Of a DNA stretch of 64,000 nt, positions 26,025 to 34,482 are shown piece by piece. The notes beneath the pieces were generated by a model. That model had not been told where the DNA came from. It worked only from the letters and a program-made list of their open reading frames with translations, and did no database searches. The number at the start of each line of letters is the position of its first letter. The first letter of the stretch is position 1. The position numbers and the translations under genes were made by a program. Origin of the DNA: Mesorhizobium sp. M4B.F.Ca.ET.203.01.1.1 (GTDB taxonomy: Bacteria > Pseudomonadota > Alphaproteobacteria > Rhizobiales > Rhizobiaceae); contig NZ_SRUO01000005.1 in the NCBI RefSeq assembly GCF_004791025.1, forward strand, positions 248,001 to 312,000, read 5' to 3'.

Positions 26025-26339
26025 TCAGTCCACTTTCTCCTCGCCCTTCTCGCCAGCCTTTACGATGTCGCCGGTCGTGAACAGGATTTCCTTCAGCTCT
26101 GCCCGCCAGTCCTTCTTCTGACGCAGCAGGAATTCGAGATTCATGCCGAAATGCTTGAACTCCTCGCCTTGCGCATTTTTCATGATGGCGCGCGCCTGCG
26201 CGTCCTTTTCCACCGACATGCGCTGCTCGTACCAGCTGATCGCCTCCGCCTCCTCGATCAGCGAAGTGATCATGCGGGCAAATGTCCGCACCTTCTGCGT
26301 CAATTCCTCCGCCGGCTCGTGATACTGATCGAAACCCAT
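26025..26339 (-). CDS. EncFtn-like (encapsulated ferritin family) protein, no encapsulin beside it
   Basis: From ATG 26339, which has AGGAGG five bases upstream, the product is 104 residues. It aligns with the two-helix EncFtn ferroxidase: LIEEAEAISWYEQR carries Glu30, Glu32, Trp36 and Tyr37, and GEEFKHFG carries Glu60 and His63, each offset by two from the iron-site residues of Rhodospirillum rubrum EncFtn as I recall them. LKEILFTTGDI matches the family C-terminal block. It ends in a charged GEKGEEKVD tail and lacks a recognisable encapsulin-targeting peptide. No shell gene is adjacent. It may oxidise iron as a free decamer-type assembly; this is inference. Confidence 0.75.
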   Translation of the reverse strand: MGFDQYHEPAEELTQKVRTFARMITSLIEEAEAISWYEQRMSVEKDAQARAIMKNAQGEEFKHFGMNLEFLLRQKKDWRAELKEILFTTGDIVKAGEKGEEKVD

Positions 26340-26550
26340 ATGTCCTCCTGAGCCCATGGCTCGACCGACCATCGCAGGCGATGCCTGGGCTCGCCTGCAA
26401 CGGTTGCGATTGGAAAATGGTTCCGGGGCACGCGCCGGCGCGGCCTGTCACGCAGGTATCATGTTCGAGTCCTAGACCGCTTGGCGGAAGGTGCCGGCGG
26501 CATGTCGATGCGACACCCGCTCCGGCATGCTCTGTCACAAGGGGATATCC

Positions 26551-28017
26551 ATGAAACATCTCAACCGGACCGTTGCACTTGGCGCGGCACTTGCGCTGTT
26601 CACAGCCCTCACCCCGGCGCTCGCCGATGGCGTCGCCTATGTCAACAAGGGCCTGGTCGGCGTCGGCCGCATCCCCGCCAACCAGAAGGACAAGTTCGGC
26701 GAGACCTTCGGCTCCGGTTCCGGCATGGCGATCGACACCAAGGGCTGGGCGCGTGACGGCAACGCCTACAAGGGCTCGCTCTGGCTGCTGCCGGATCGTG
26801 GCTACAACGTCGTCGGCACCACCGACTATCGGGCCCGCCTCAACACCGTTTCGATCGAGCTTGCCCCGACCCCTCCGGGCGCCGCGCCCGCAGCCGGCCA
26901 GGAACAGTCGGGCGTCAATGCGACGCTCGCCGACACCCTGCTGCTCACCGACGACAAGGGCGTTGACGCCACCGGCCTCGACCCGCTGAACGGCGTCCGC
27001 CCCGCCGCCGGCGACATGCCGATCCTGCCGCAGGCCGACAATGGCAAGCTGGCGCTGGATGACGAAGCCATCGTGCGCCTGCCGGACGGCAGCATGTTCA
27101 TCTCCGACGAGTACGGCCCTAACATCTATCGCTTCTCGGCCGAGGGCCGCCTGATGTCGGCCACCCAGCCGCCGGCGGCCCTGGTGCCAATGCGCCACGG
27201 CAAGCCGAACTTCGCCTCCGACAATCCGGGCCCGGGCGCCGCCGAGCCCGATCCGAAGGATCCCGAGACCGGCCGCCAGAACAACCAGGGCCTGGAAGGC
27301 ATGTCGCTGACGCCGGACGGCAAGTTCCTGATCGCCGTGCTGCAGTCGGCGCCGCGCCAGGATGGCGGCGATTCCGGCTCGACGCGCCAGAACACCAGGG
27401 CGCTGGTCTATGACGCATCCGACCTCGCCCATCTCAAGCTGGCGCATGAATATGTCGTGCCGTTGCCCGTGTTCAAGGACGCCAAGGGCAAGACCAAGGT
27501 GGCGGCGCAGAGTGAGATCGTCGCGCTCTCCAACACGAGCTTCCTGATGCTGACGCGCGACAGCGGCAACGGCCAGGGTGTGAAGGGCGAAGAGTCGCTC
27601 TATCGCAAGATCAACATCGTCGACCTGTCCGGCGCGACCGACATCGCCGGCGGCCCGTTCGACGCCGCCGACAAGCCGCTGGCGCCGAAGGGCGTGCTCG
27701 ATCCGTCGGTTACCCCGGCCAAGGTCACGCCGTTCATCGACATCAACGACAAGGCCCAGCTTGGCCGCTTCGGCCTGCACAATGGCAAGCCGAACGACAA
27801 GGACAATCTCTCGGAGAAGTGGGAGGCGATGTCGCTGGTCAGCGTGCTCGATCCCAAGCTGCCCGACGACTACTTCCTGTTCGTCGCCAACGACAACGAT
27901 TTCCTGACCCAGGACGGCTTCCAGGTCGGCGCGTCCTACAAGGCCGGGGACGGCGCCGATGTCGACACCATGTTCCTGGTCTATCAAGTGACGCTGCCGA
28001 ACCTCGCCACGAACTAG
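26551..28017 (+). CDS. Secreted esterase-like phytase-domain protein
   Basis: The 488-residue protein starts at ATG 26551 after AAGGGGA and has a signal peptide ending near TPALA (residue 25). The body matches the esterase-like activity of phytase family: GSGSGMAIDTKGW, SLWLLPDRGYNVVG, FISDEYGPNIYRFSAEGRL, NNQGLEGMSLTPDGKFL and SEKWEAMSLV. This is a periplasmic or secreted calcium-dependent propeller that may cleave phosphoesters. A strong hairpin terminator follows. It is divergent from the EncFtn-like gene with about 210 bases between. Confidence 0.85.
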   Translation: MKHLNRTVALGAALALFTALTPALADGVAYVNKGLVGVGRIPANQKDKFGETFGSGSGMAIDTKGWARDGNAYKGSLWLLPDRGYNVVGTTDYRARLNTVSIELAPTPPGAAPAAGQEQSGVNATLADTLLLTDDKGVDATGLDPLNGVRPAAGDMPILPQADNGKLALDDEAIVRLPDGSMFISDEYGPNIYRFSAEGRLMSATQPPAALVPMRHGKPNFASDNPGPGAAEPDPKDPETGRQNNQGLEGMSLTPDGKFLIAVLQSAPRQDGGDSGSTRQNTRALVYDASDLAHLKLAHEYVVPLPVFKDAKGKTKVAAQSEIVALSNTSFLMLTRDSGNGQGVKGEESLYRKINIVDLSGATDIAGGPFDAADKPLAPKGVLDPSVTPAKVTPFIDINDKAQLGRFGLHNGKPNDKDNLSEKWEAMSLVSVLDPKLPDDYFLFVANDNDFLTQDGFQVGASYKAGDGADVDTMFLVYQVTLPNLATN

Positions 28018-28028
28018 CTAACGACAGA

Positions 28029-28057
28029 AAGGCGGACGCGCCGGGCGCGTCCGCCTT
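28029..28057. terminator. Bidirectional hairpin terminator
   Basis: The 12-base perfect stem AAGGCGGACGCG/CGCGTCCGCCTT with a 5-base loop lies between the convergent phytase-like and L,D-transpeptidase genes. The AA/TT ends are short for a U-tract, but strength and position fit a shared terminator. Confidence 0.7.
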
Positions 28058-28076
28058 CAGGCCATTTGTCGACGAT

Positions 28077-28871
28077 CTACTTCAAGATCTCCGCGTCCCT
28101 CGGCACGCCGGCATCGATCGGCTCGGCGGTCCTGTTCGACACCGCCGTGAGCTTGCCGGCGGGCGACAGGTTCGGGCGCACGAAGACCTGCGCGACGCCA
28201 TTGACGCGGCCGTAGAGGTCGATGATGTCCTGGTTCATGAAGCGCACGCAGCCGGACGAAGCGTTCTTGCCGATGGAATCCCACTCCGGCGTGCCGTGCA
28301 GCCGGTACATCGTGTCCTTGCCGTCGCGGAAGAGATAGAGCGCGCGGGCGCCGAGCGGGCTCTGCGGACCGGGCGGCATGCCGTCCTTGTATTTCGCCAG
28401 TTCAGGCCGGCGCTGGATCATTTCCGGCGGCGGCGTCCAGACCGGCCACTTCTTACGCGCCTGAACCACGGCACTGCCGGTCCATCCGAAACCGGCCTTG
28501 CCGAGGCTGACGCCATAGCGGATGGCCTCGCCGCCGTCGCGCACCAGATAGAGGAAATGCTCGGAGGTATCGACGACGATCGTGCCGGGTTTCTCTCCGG
28601 TCGGATCGGGCACGATCTGGCGCACGAACCTCGGATCGAGCTTGTCCACCGGGATTGCCGGCAGCTGATAGCCCTCGTCGACGCGTGCCGCATACATGCT
28701 CTCGGCAGCGCCGAACGCCGAATCGCTTGGCGGCGGCGGCGCTGCCGCCGGTGGCGCCACGTCGGTGGTGGTGCAGGCCGAAAGAGCCACGGAGGCAGCT
28801 CCCAGAGCGGACGCACCGAGAAACGCGCGCCGGTTCAGGCGCTCAAAAAACAGCGGACTATCGGACATCAT
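28077..28871 (-). CDS. L,D-transpeptidase (YkuD/ErfK family), Tat/lipoprotein leader
   Basis: The 264-residue protein has a leader with twin Arg (RLNRRAFLGASALGAAS) and a lipobox-like LSAC ending at Cys33, so it may be exported folded and lipid-anchored. The catalytic YkuD motif is present: His192 in LHGTPEWD and Cys208 in ASSGCVRF. Such enzymes make 3-3 crosslinks in peptidoglycan or attach proteins to it. ATG 28871 and 28868 are adjacent possible starts after GGGGGG. The linker after the lipobox is rich in Pro and Ala. Confidence 0.9.
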   Translation of the reverse strand: MMSDSPLFFERLNRRAFLGASALGAASVALSACTTTDVAPPAAAPPPPSDSAFGAAESMYAARVDEGYQLPAIPVDKLDPRFVRQIVPDPTGEKPGTIVVDTSEHFLYLVRDGGEAIRYGVSLGKAGFGWTGSAVVQARKKWPVWTPPPEMIQRRPELAKYKDGMPPGPQSPLGARALYLFRDGKDTMYRLHGTPEWDSIGKNASSGCVRFMNQDIIDLYGRVNGVAQVFVRPNLSPAGKLTAVSNRTAEPIDAGVPRDAEILK

Positions 28872-28972
28872 CCCCCCGGCTATCGATAGGATCTAAGGAG
28901 TGCGGCCCCACGCACCCGGGATCAATAGCCCATTCCGCAAGCTTTGAGAACATGACTGGATCGAGGCACGCC

Positions 28973-29014
28973 AGAGCATGATGCCGAAAGTGTGAATCGA
29001 TTTTCGCTCAGGCG
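28973..29014. repeat. Partial palindromic repeat related to the 7.7 and 15.5 kb copies
   Basis: The AGAGCATGATGCCGAAAGTG start and the GTGTGAATCGATTTTCG core resemble the AAGTGTGAAACGGTTTCCG core of the other copies, within the 230-base gap between the L,D-transpeptidase and MATE genes. The rest of that gap shows nothing recognisable. Confidence 0.45.
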
Positions 29015-29100
29015 GAATTTTCCGGCGCCGCATCGACCTGTCCCCTCAAATCGGCGATCATCGCCGACCGCACCCAAAGACCAGCGCCGAGCAGCCCACC

Positions 29101-30573
29101 ATGGACGACAAGACGCCTGCCCGCCGGCGCACCGGCGACCTCACCAGCGGCCCGATCCCGCGCACGCTGCTGCTGTTCGCCTTGCCGGTGCTCGGCTCCA
29201 ACGTGCTGCAGTCGCTCAACGGCTCGATCAATGCGGTATGGGTCGGCCGCTTCCTCGGCGAGGCGGCGCTGACCGCGACCTCCAACGCCAATCTGGTGCT
29301 GTTCCTGATCCTCGGCACGGTGTTCGGCATCGGCATGGCCGCCACCATCCTGGTCGCGCAGTCGGTCGGCGCCCGCGAGCTGCCGGAGGCGCGGCGCATC
29401 GTCGGCACCAGCGCCACCTTCTTCTTCCTCGTCTCGGTGGTGTTCGCCGTCTGCGGCTGGATCTGGGTCGACGCCATCCTCAACACGCTGGGCACGCCGG
29501 CCGACGCGCTGCCGCTGGCGCGCTCCTACCTGCGCATCATCTTCGTCGCCGTGCCGATGATGAACCTGTTGTCCTTCGTCATGACGGTGCTGCGCGGCGC
29601 CGGCGATTCGCGCACGCCGTTCGTCTTCATGGCGCTGGCGGTCGTCCTCGACATCGTGCTCAACCCGCTGCTGATCCGCGGCCTCGGGCCGTTCCCGGAG
29701 CTCGGCATCGCCGGATCCGCCACCGCCACGCTGATCGGCCAGACGGTGAGCGTGATCGCCATCCTGATCGTGCTCTATGCCCGCAAGCATCCGCTCAGGC
29801 TCACCGGCGCCAACCTCGCCCTGCTGCGGCCCGATCCGGCGCTGCTCAGGATCGTCGTCTTCAAGGGCGTGCCGATGGGCCTGCAGATGATCGTGATTTC
29901 CGCCGCGGCGCTGACGGTCATGGTCATCGTCAATTCCTACGGCTCGCAGGTCGCCGCCGCCTACGGCATCGCCGCGCAGCTCTGGACCTATATCCAGATG
30001 CCGGCGCTCGCCATCGGCGCCGCCGTCTCCTCGATGGCGGCGCAAAATGTCGGCGCCGGGCGCTGGGATCGCATCGGCAAGGTCGCGGCTTCGGGCGTCG
30101 GCTTCAACCTGGTGCTGACCGGCGCGCTGGTCTTCCTGCTGTTTTTCTTCGACCGTTTGATCCTCAGCCTGTTCCTCAGCACCGACGGCGCGGCCATCGA
30201 CATAGCCGCCCACATCAACAATGTCGCGTCCTGGTCGTTCATCCTGTTCGGCGTCACCATCGTGCTGTTCGCCACCGTGCGCGCAACCGGCGCGGTGATG
30301 CCGCCGCTGATCATCCTGGTGATCTCGGTGCTGATCGTGCGCACCGGCTTTGCCTATTTCTTCCGGAGCGTGATCGGCGAGGAGGCGCTCTGGTGGAGCT
30401 TTCCGGCCGGCTCGATCACTTCACTGGCGCTGGCCGCCGCCTACTACCGTTTCGGCGGCTGGCGCACCCTGCACATGATCGAGGGCAGGCCGGCCGCCGG
30501 CGAACCGCCGGACACTGGTCTCGGCGTGCCGCGCCAGCGCGCGAACATGGCGCCCGAGACGCCGGACGGCTGA
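29101..30573 (+). CDS. MATE family multidrug efflux transporter
   Basis: The 490-residue protein has twelve hydrophobic segments in two six-helix halves, each beginning with a MatE-type motif (TLLLFALPVLGSNVLQSLNG; FKGVPMGLQMIVISAAAL). Conserved loops include GAGDSRTPFVFM in the first half and MAAQNVGAGRWDRIGKVAA in the second. It would export cationic drugs or metabolites using a Na+ or H+ gradient. The start at 29101 lacks a clear ribosome site, but the first TM begins close behind it, so a downstream start is unlikely. It converges with the MFS gene three bases away. Confidence 0.92.
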   Translation: MDDKTPARRRTGDLTSGPIPRTLLLFALPVLGSNVLQSLNGSINAVWVGRFLGEAALTATSNANLVLFLILGTVFGIGMAATILVAQSVGARELPEARRIVGTSATFFFLVSVVFAVCGWIWVDAILNTLGTPADALPLARSYLRIIFVAVPMMNLLSFVMTVLRGAGDSRTPFVFMALAVVLDIVLNPLLIRGLGPFPELGIAGSATATLIGQTVSVIAILIVLYARKHPLRLTGANLALLRPDPALLRIVVFKGVPMGLQMIVISAAALTVMVIVNSYGSQVAAAYGIAAQLWTYIQMPALAIGAAVSSMAAQNVGAGRWDRIGKVAASGVGFNLVLTGALVFLLFFFDRLILSLFLSTDGAAIDIAAHINNVASWSFILFGVTIVLFATVRATGAVMPPLIILVISVLIVRTGFAYFFRSVIGEEALWWSFPAGSITSLALAAAYYRFGGWRTLHMIEGRPAAGEPPDTGLGVPRQRANMAPETPDG

Positions 30574-30576
30574 ACC

Positions 30577-31785
30577 CTAGCGCGCGTATTTCGCGCCGAA
30601 CCCCAGCGCCACCAGCGCAAAGACCGTGATCATCCCGGCAAAGGCCAGGCTTGCTGCCGTCGCGCTCGTCCAGTTCGACAGGATGCCGATGCCGATGACC
30701 GGCAGCGCGTTGCCGCAGAAGCAGCAGATGAAGAAGGCCGACACAACTTCGGCGCGCCGGTCGTCCGGCGCGATCTGGTTCACCACCTGCAGGCCGCCGC
30801 GATAGCCGAGCGCCGCCGCCACGCCACACAAGCCGGTTGCGGCGATCATGATTGCCATGGACGCATAGACTTGCGCGGCAACGACCAGCGCCACGGTTGG
30901 GGTCATCAGCGCCAGCGCCGCCAGCATGGTGATGCGGCTGGACAGTCGCACCGTCAGCAGGATGGTCGCGGCCGCCACCATCGACAGCTCGAAGAACAGC
31001 GCGCCGGCCTCGGCGTGGTTCGTGACATGCAGCTGCTGGGCCAGGACGCTCGGCGCCAGCGCAGCATAGAAGCCGACCAGCGCCATGGCCCCGAAGCCGG
31101 TCACCGCCGGCGCCACGAAGGCCGCGCGGATGTCGGCGGGCACCGACAGCCGTGGCCGCATCGAGACATCCGAGAGCCGCCCTGGCCGCAGCACGGTTTC
31201 CCGCGTGCGCCAGATCAAGAGCGTGACCAGGGCAAGCAGCGCCAGATAGAGGACGAATGTCAGCTTGAGCGGCCAGGGCGCGTATTCGGCAAGCACCCCC
31301 GACACCAGCGCGCCGAGGCCGAGGCCGACGAAATTGGTGCTGGTGGCGATGGTTGCGGCGCGCGATTTGTCCTCGCTGTCGATCAACTCGGCGATCCAGG
31401 CGGTGCCTGTTCCCGCGCCGACGCCGATGCCAAGACCGCTCAGGATGCGGGCGATATCGAGCCAGGCGACATTCTCGGCGAACAGGAAGACCAGCGCACT
31501 GACAAGGGCGGTCGTCATCGCCGCCAGGGCGGCCGGGCGGCGGCCGATGGCATCCGATAGCCGTCCGAACACCAGCAGCGCCGCCAGATTGCCGACGACA
31601 TAGACGGCATAGACCAGCGTCAACGTCATCTGGGAGAAGCCGAAGGCCTGTTTGTAGATGATGTAGAGCGGCGTCAGCACCGTGCTGCCGGCAAACAGCG
31701 CCGCGATCATGGCGGCGACGGCGGTGGTCGCGCCGCCGCCGCCGAGTTCATTGTCGCGCGTGATGGCTTGAGCGTAGGTCGTCAT
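30577..31785 (-). CDS. MFS family transporter
   Basis: The 402-residue protein has about twelve membrane segments and the major facilitator loop 2-3 motif in LLVFGRLSDAIGRRPAALAAM. The second motif GLGIGVGAGTGTAWIAELID follows in helix 4-5. The substrate is not evident; drug or sugar export is the usual role for this length. It has no regulator beside it. Confidence 0.88.
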   Translation of the reverse strand: MTTYAQAITRDNELGGGGATTAVAAMIAALFAGSTVLTPLYIIYKQAFGFSQMTLTLVYAVYVVGNLAALLVFGRLSDAIGRRPAALAAMTTALVSALVFLFAENVAWLDIARILSGLGIGVGAGTGTAWIAELIDSEDKSRAATIATSTNFVGLGLGALVSGVLAEYAPWPLKLTFVLYLALLALVTLLIWRTRETVLRPGRLSDVSMRPRLSVPADIRAAFVAPAVTGFGAMALVGFYAALAPSVLAQQLHVTNHAEAGALFFELSMVAAATILLTVRLSSRITMLAALALMTPTVALVVAAQVYASMAIMIAATGLCGVAAALGYRGGLQVVNQIAPDDRRAEVVSAFFICCFCGNALPVIGIGILSNWTSATAASLAFAGMITVFALVALGFGAKYAR

Positions 31786-31931
31786 GTCGACGTCCTTCTT
31801 TTAGGGGGATGCCCGCCTAACGTGCAGGTGGTGACGGCCGTTCCGCTCGCCCAATACGCTCCTGACAGGATGGTCAGTATGGCGCCGCGCGAAATCCTCT
31901 CGTACCCTTCGCCTGTTCAAGGGGAGAATCG

Positions 31932-32507
31932 ATGGGCAAAGGACGGGTCGAAGCATTCACCGATGGCGTCGTCGCTATCATCATCACCATAATGGTGCTG
32001 GAGCTGAAGGTGCCGCATGGCGAGGATTTTTCCGCCCTTGCGCCGTTGTGGCCGGTCTTCTTCAGCTATGTCCTGTCCTTCATCAATGTCGGCATCTACT
32101 GGAACAATCTGCACAACATGTTCCACACCGTGCAGCGCGTCGACGGATACGTCCTGTGGGCGAACCTCAACCTTCTGTTCTGGCTGTCGCTGATGCCGGT
32201 GACGACCGCTTTCATGGGCGAGAACCATTTCGCGCCGGTCCCGGTCGCCGTCTACGGCGCCGACCTGGCGCTCTGCGCCGTCGCCTACACGATCCTGGTC
32301 ACCAAGCTGCGCCACCTGCACGGAGCGGACACGACCTTCGCCAAGGCGGTGGGCCAAGACAGGAAGGGCAAGATCTCGCTGGCGATCTACATAGCTGGCG
32401 TGCTGCTCACCTTCGTCAACCAATGGATCGGCGTCGCCCTCTATGTGGCGGTGGCGATAACCTGGTTCGTGCCGGATCGGCGATTCGAGAAGCTTATCGA
32501 AAAATAG
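31932..32507 (+). CDS. TMEM175-type potassium channel family protein
   Basis: The 191-residue protein opens with RVEAFTDGVVAIIITIMVLE, a version of the RxxxFSDG signature of TMEM175 (DUF1211) proteins, in which the helix-1 Ile/Leu constriction filters K+. Five or six hydrophobic segments follow, as in bacterial TMEM175 proteins that assemble as tetramers. Thr replaces Ser in the FSDG motif, which is seen in the family. AGGGGAG precedes the ATG. It probably conducts K+ across the inner membrane. Confidence 0.82.
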   Translation: MGKGRVEAFTDGVVAIIITIMVLELKVPHGEDFSALAPLWPVFFSYVLSFINVGIYWNNLHNMFHTVQRVDGYVLWANLNLLFWLSLMPVTTAFMGENHFAPVPVAVYGADLALCAVAYTILVTKLRHLHGADTTFAKAVGQDRKGKISLAIYIAGVLLTFVNQWIGVALYVAVAITWFVPDRRFEKLIEK

Positions 32508-32513
32508 ACGACG

Positions 32514-32795
32514 CTACGTCCGCATCGCCTTCAACTTTTCGGCCACCGACGCCGCGAGGTCGGCATAGCGCTCCTCCAGCCGCTCGGCCGCCTTGATGAC
32601 GGGGAAGTCATGGTCGAACTTCTCCAGCGCCATGCGCAGCTTCTCGACGAAGTCGGCCTGCTTCTCCAAAGCCGAGAACAGTGTCTTAACCTGCGCCTCG
32701 CTGATGTCGGGATTGGCCAGCATCTTCGGCACCTCGCGGCCCATCTGGTCGCCGGTGGCGGTCTGCTCCTTCAGGATTTCGGCCCAGTCGGTCAA
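32514..32795 (-). CDS. Small helical hypothetical protein (93 aa)
   Basis: The TTG at 32795 has AAGGAG nine bases upstream and was preferred over the ATG at 32825. The protein is soluble and almost wholly helical, with a regular heptad-like C-terminal half (SALEKQADFVEKLRMALEKF, ERLEERYADLAASVAEKL). I do not recognise the family. It converges with the channel gene and is divergent from the SDR gene. Confidence 0.6.
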   Translation of the reverse strand: MTDWAEILKEQTATGDQMGREVPKMLANPDISEAQVKTLFSALEKQADFVEKLRMALEKFDHDFPVIKAAERLEERYADLAASVAEKLKAMRT

Positions 32796-32927
32796 TCGGC
32801 AGTCTCCTTCGATGGCGGGCAGCATGCGCGGCGGCCGCCCATGCGGTCAACCCGCCGACATCGAAGCGGACTTGCCTGAGCCTGATCCGGCGTTAAGTTC
32901 GGCGCAACCTCGAACAAGGACCCTGCC

Positions 32928-33788
32928 ATGACCACCGACGCCGAATTCCAGTCCGCCCTCCCCGCCCTCGCCTCCGGCAACGTGGCCGTCATCACCGGCG
33001 CCGCCAGCGGCATCGGCCTTGCCGCCGCGAAGCGGTTTGCGGCCATGGGCATGAAGATCGTGCTGGCCGATATCGGCGGGGCGCGCCTCGACGAGGCAAG
33101 CCGGGCGGTCGCCGCGATCGGCGGCGACGTGCTTGCCGTCGCCACGGATGTTTCCGCGGCCGACGAAGTCGATCGACTGGCGGAAACGGCGCAAGGCGCC
33201 TTCGGCGACGTGTCGCTGCTGATGAACAATGCCGGTGTCGGCAACAATCCCGGCAAACCGTGGGAAAACCGCGATGCCTGGAAGCGGCTTCTCGCCATCA
33301 ATTTCTGGGGCGTCGTGCATGGCGTCGAGGCCTTCGCGCCGGCCATGCTGGCCTCGGGCAAACCCGGCCTGATCATCAACACCGGCTCCAAGCAGGGCAT
33401 CACCACGCCGCCCGGCAATCTCGCCTACAACGTCTCCAAGGCCGGCGTGAAGACCTTCACTGAAGGCCTGGCGCACGCTCTGCGCAACGAGCCCGGCGCC
33501 AGGATCTCCGCCCACCTGCTCATCCCGGGCTTCACCTATACCGGCCTGACCGAAGGCGCGACCGAGAAGCCGGCCGGCGCCTGGACGGGAGAGCAGGTCA
33601 TCGACTTCATGCTCGCCTCGCTCAAGCGCGGCGATTTCTACATCCTTTGCCCCGACAATGAGGTGGCGCGGCCGACGGACGAAAAGCGCATGGCCTGGGC
33701 GATTGGCGACATCATCGAGAACCGCCCTGCCCTTTCACGCTGGCACCCTGACCACAAGGACGCCTTCGCGACCTTCATGAACGGCTGA
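32928..33788 (+). CDS. Short-chain dehydrogenase/reductase
   Basis: The 286-residue protein is a classical SDR: cofactor motif TGAASGIG, NNAGVGNNPG, and catalytic Ser-Tyr-Lys in NTGSKQG and YNVSKAG. The Asp after the second strand (VLADIGG) favours NAD(H). The extended C-terminus contains FYILCPDNEVARPTDEKRM, seen in a subgroup of SDRs with an unassigned substrate. The ATG follows AAGGA. Confidence 0.92.
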   Translation: MTTDAEFQSALPALASGNVAVITGAASGIGLAAAKRFAAMGMKIVLADIGGARLDEASRAVAAIGGDVLAVATDVSAADEVDRLAETAQGAFGDVSLLMNNAGVGNNPGKPWENRDAWKRLLAINFWGVVHGVEAFAPAMLASGKPGLIINTGSKQGITTPPGNLAYNVSKAGVKTFTEGLAHALRNEPGARISAHLLIPGFTYTGLTEGATEKPAGAWTGEQVIDFMLASLKRGDFYILCPDNEVARPTDEKRMAWAIGDIIENRPALSRWHPDHKDAFATFMNG

Positions 33789-33797
33789 CGGTCGGGC

Positions 33798-34229
33798 TCA
33801 AGCGGCAGCCTGCTTCTTCGAGCCGGGCTTCGGCGTTACCGCCTTCTTGGCGGCGGCGTCGGCGATCTTTCGATCGTGGCGCTTCGCCGCCTGCTCGCAT
33901 TTGGCGCGGATCTCCTCGACTTCCGATTCCGTCAGGTGCTCGATGCCGATGAAGTGGTTGTGGGCGCGGCTGACCCGGATCAGCTCGTCGAGCTTGGCCT
34001 GGATCGCCGCGCCGTCGCGGTTCTGCGTGTTCTGGATAAGGAACACCATCAGAAAGGTGACGATCGTGGTGCCGGTGTTGATGACGAGCTGCCAGGTATC
34101 GGAAAAGCCGAAGAATGGCCCGCTCGCGGCCCAGATGACGACGATCAGAATGCAGGCGGCGAAGGTGGGCGGCAGGCCGGCCACATGAGCCACCCAATTG
34201 GCAATCCTGGTGAAAAGTCTCTCGATCAT
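33798..34229 (-). CDS. Low-affinity iron permease family protein (Fet4-like)
   Basis: The 143-residue protein starts at ATG 34229 and contains two hydrophobic helices (FAACILIVVIWAA and VINTGTTIVTFLMVFLIQ) followed by NTQNRDGAAIQAKLDELI. This Iron_permease (PF04120) pattern is short in bacteria and lacks most of the yeast Fet4 channel. The Lys/Ala-rich tail is cytoplasmic. Iron transport is not demonstrated for bacterial members, so the name should be treated as a family label. Confidence 0.82.
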   Translation of the reverse strand: MIERLFTRIANWVAHVAGLPPTFAACILIVVIWAASGPFFGFSDTWQLVINTGTTIVTFLMVFLIQNTQNRDGAAIQAKLDELIRVSRAHNHFIGIEHLTESEVEEIRAKCEQAAKRHDRKIADAAAKKAVTPKPGSKKQAAA

Positions 34230-34378
34230 CGGAATCTCTCGACCGTCGTGCGAACTCCGAGAGAAACAGACAACGCACGCTCCCGGTTCCCGCTGAACCG
34301 ATCCGCACGTGCAATCCGGCACACGCGGAAAGCGCACGCTCAAGAAAAAACACCTTATGGCTTTGTTGTCACAGTGCG

Positions 34379-34474
34379 GGAGCAGGCAAGAAAAGCCTGC
34401 TCCGTCCGCTTCACGGCGGTTTACCTCCAGCCCCTTCCGCTGCGCCACCCCCGCATGGCGGAAGGGGTTTTGTT
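34379..34474 (+). ncRNA. Candidate small RNA: hairpin plus intrinsic terminator
   Basis: Within a 253-base gap without a gene, a perfect 9-base stem (GGAGCAGGC-aagaaaa-GCCTGCTCC, 34379-34403) is followed by a pyrimidine-rich linker and then a terminator-like hairpin with T-run. No plus-strand gene ends here, so the terminator needs another transcript. The 5' end and promoter are not defined. It could instead be a transcription-end structure for the minus-strand acyltransferase. Confidence 0.35.
34431..34474 (+). terminator. Intrinsic terminator, plus orientation
   Basis: The 10-base stem CCCCTTCCGC/GCGGAAGGGG closes on a 17-base loop and is followed by TTTTGTT (34468-34474). The T-run is on the plus strand only, opposite to both flanking genes. 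Confidence 0.6.
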
Positions 34475-34482
34475 CCCCAGGA

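Noticed and set aside
25948..27987. Minus-strand frame of 679 codons spanning the phytase-like and EncFtn-like genes
   Set aside because: It crosses two genes with clear family signatures and has a shadow-type composition.
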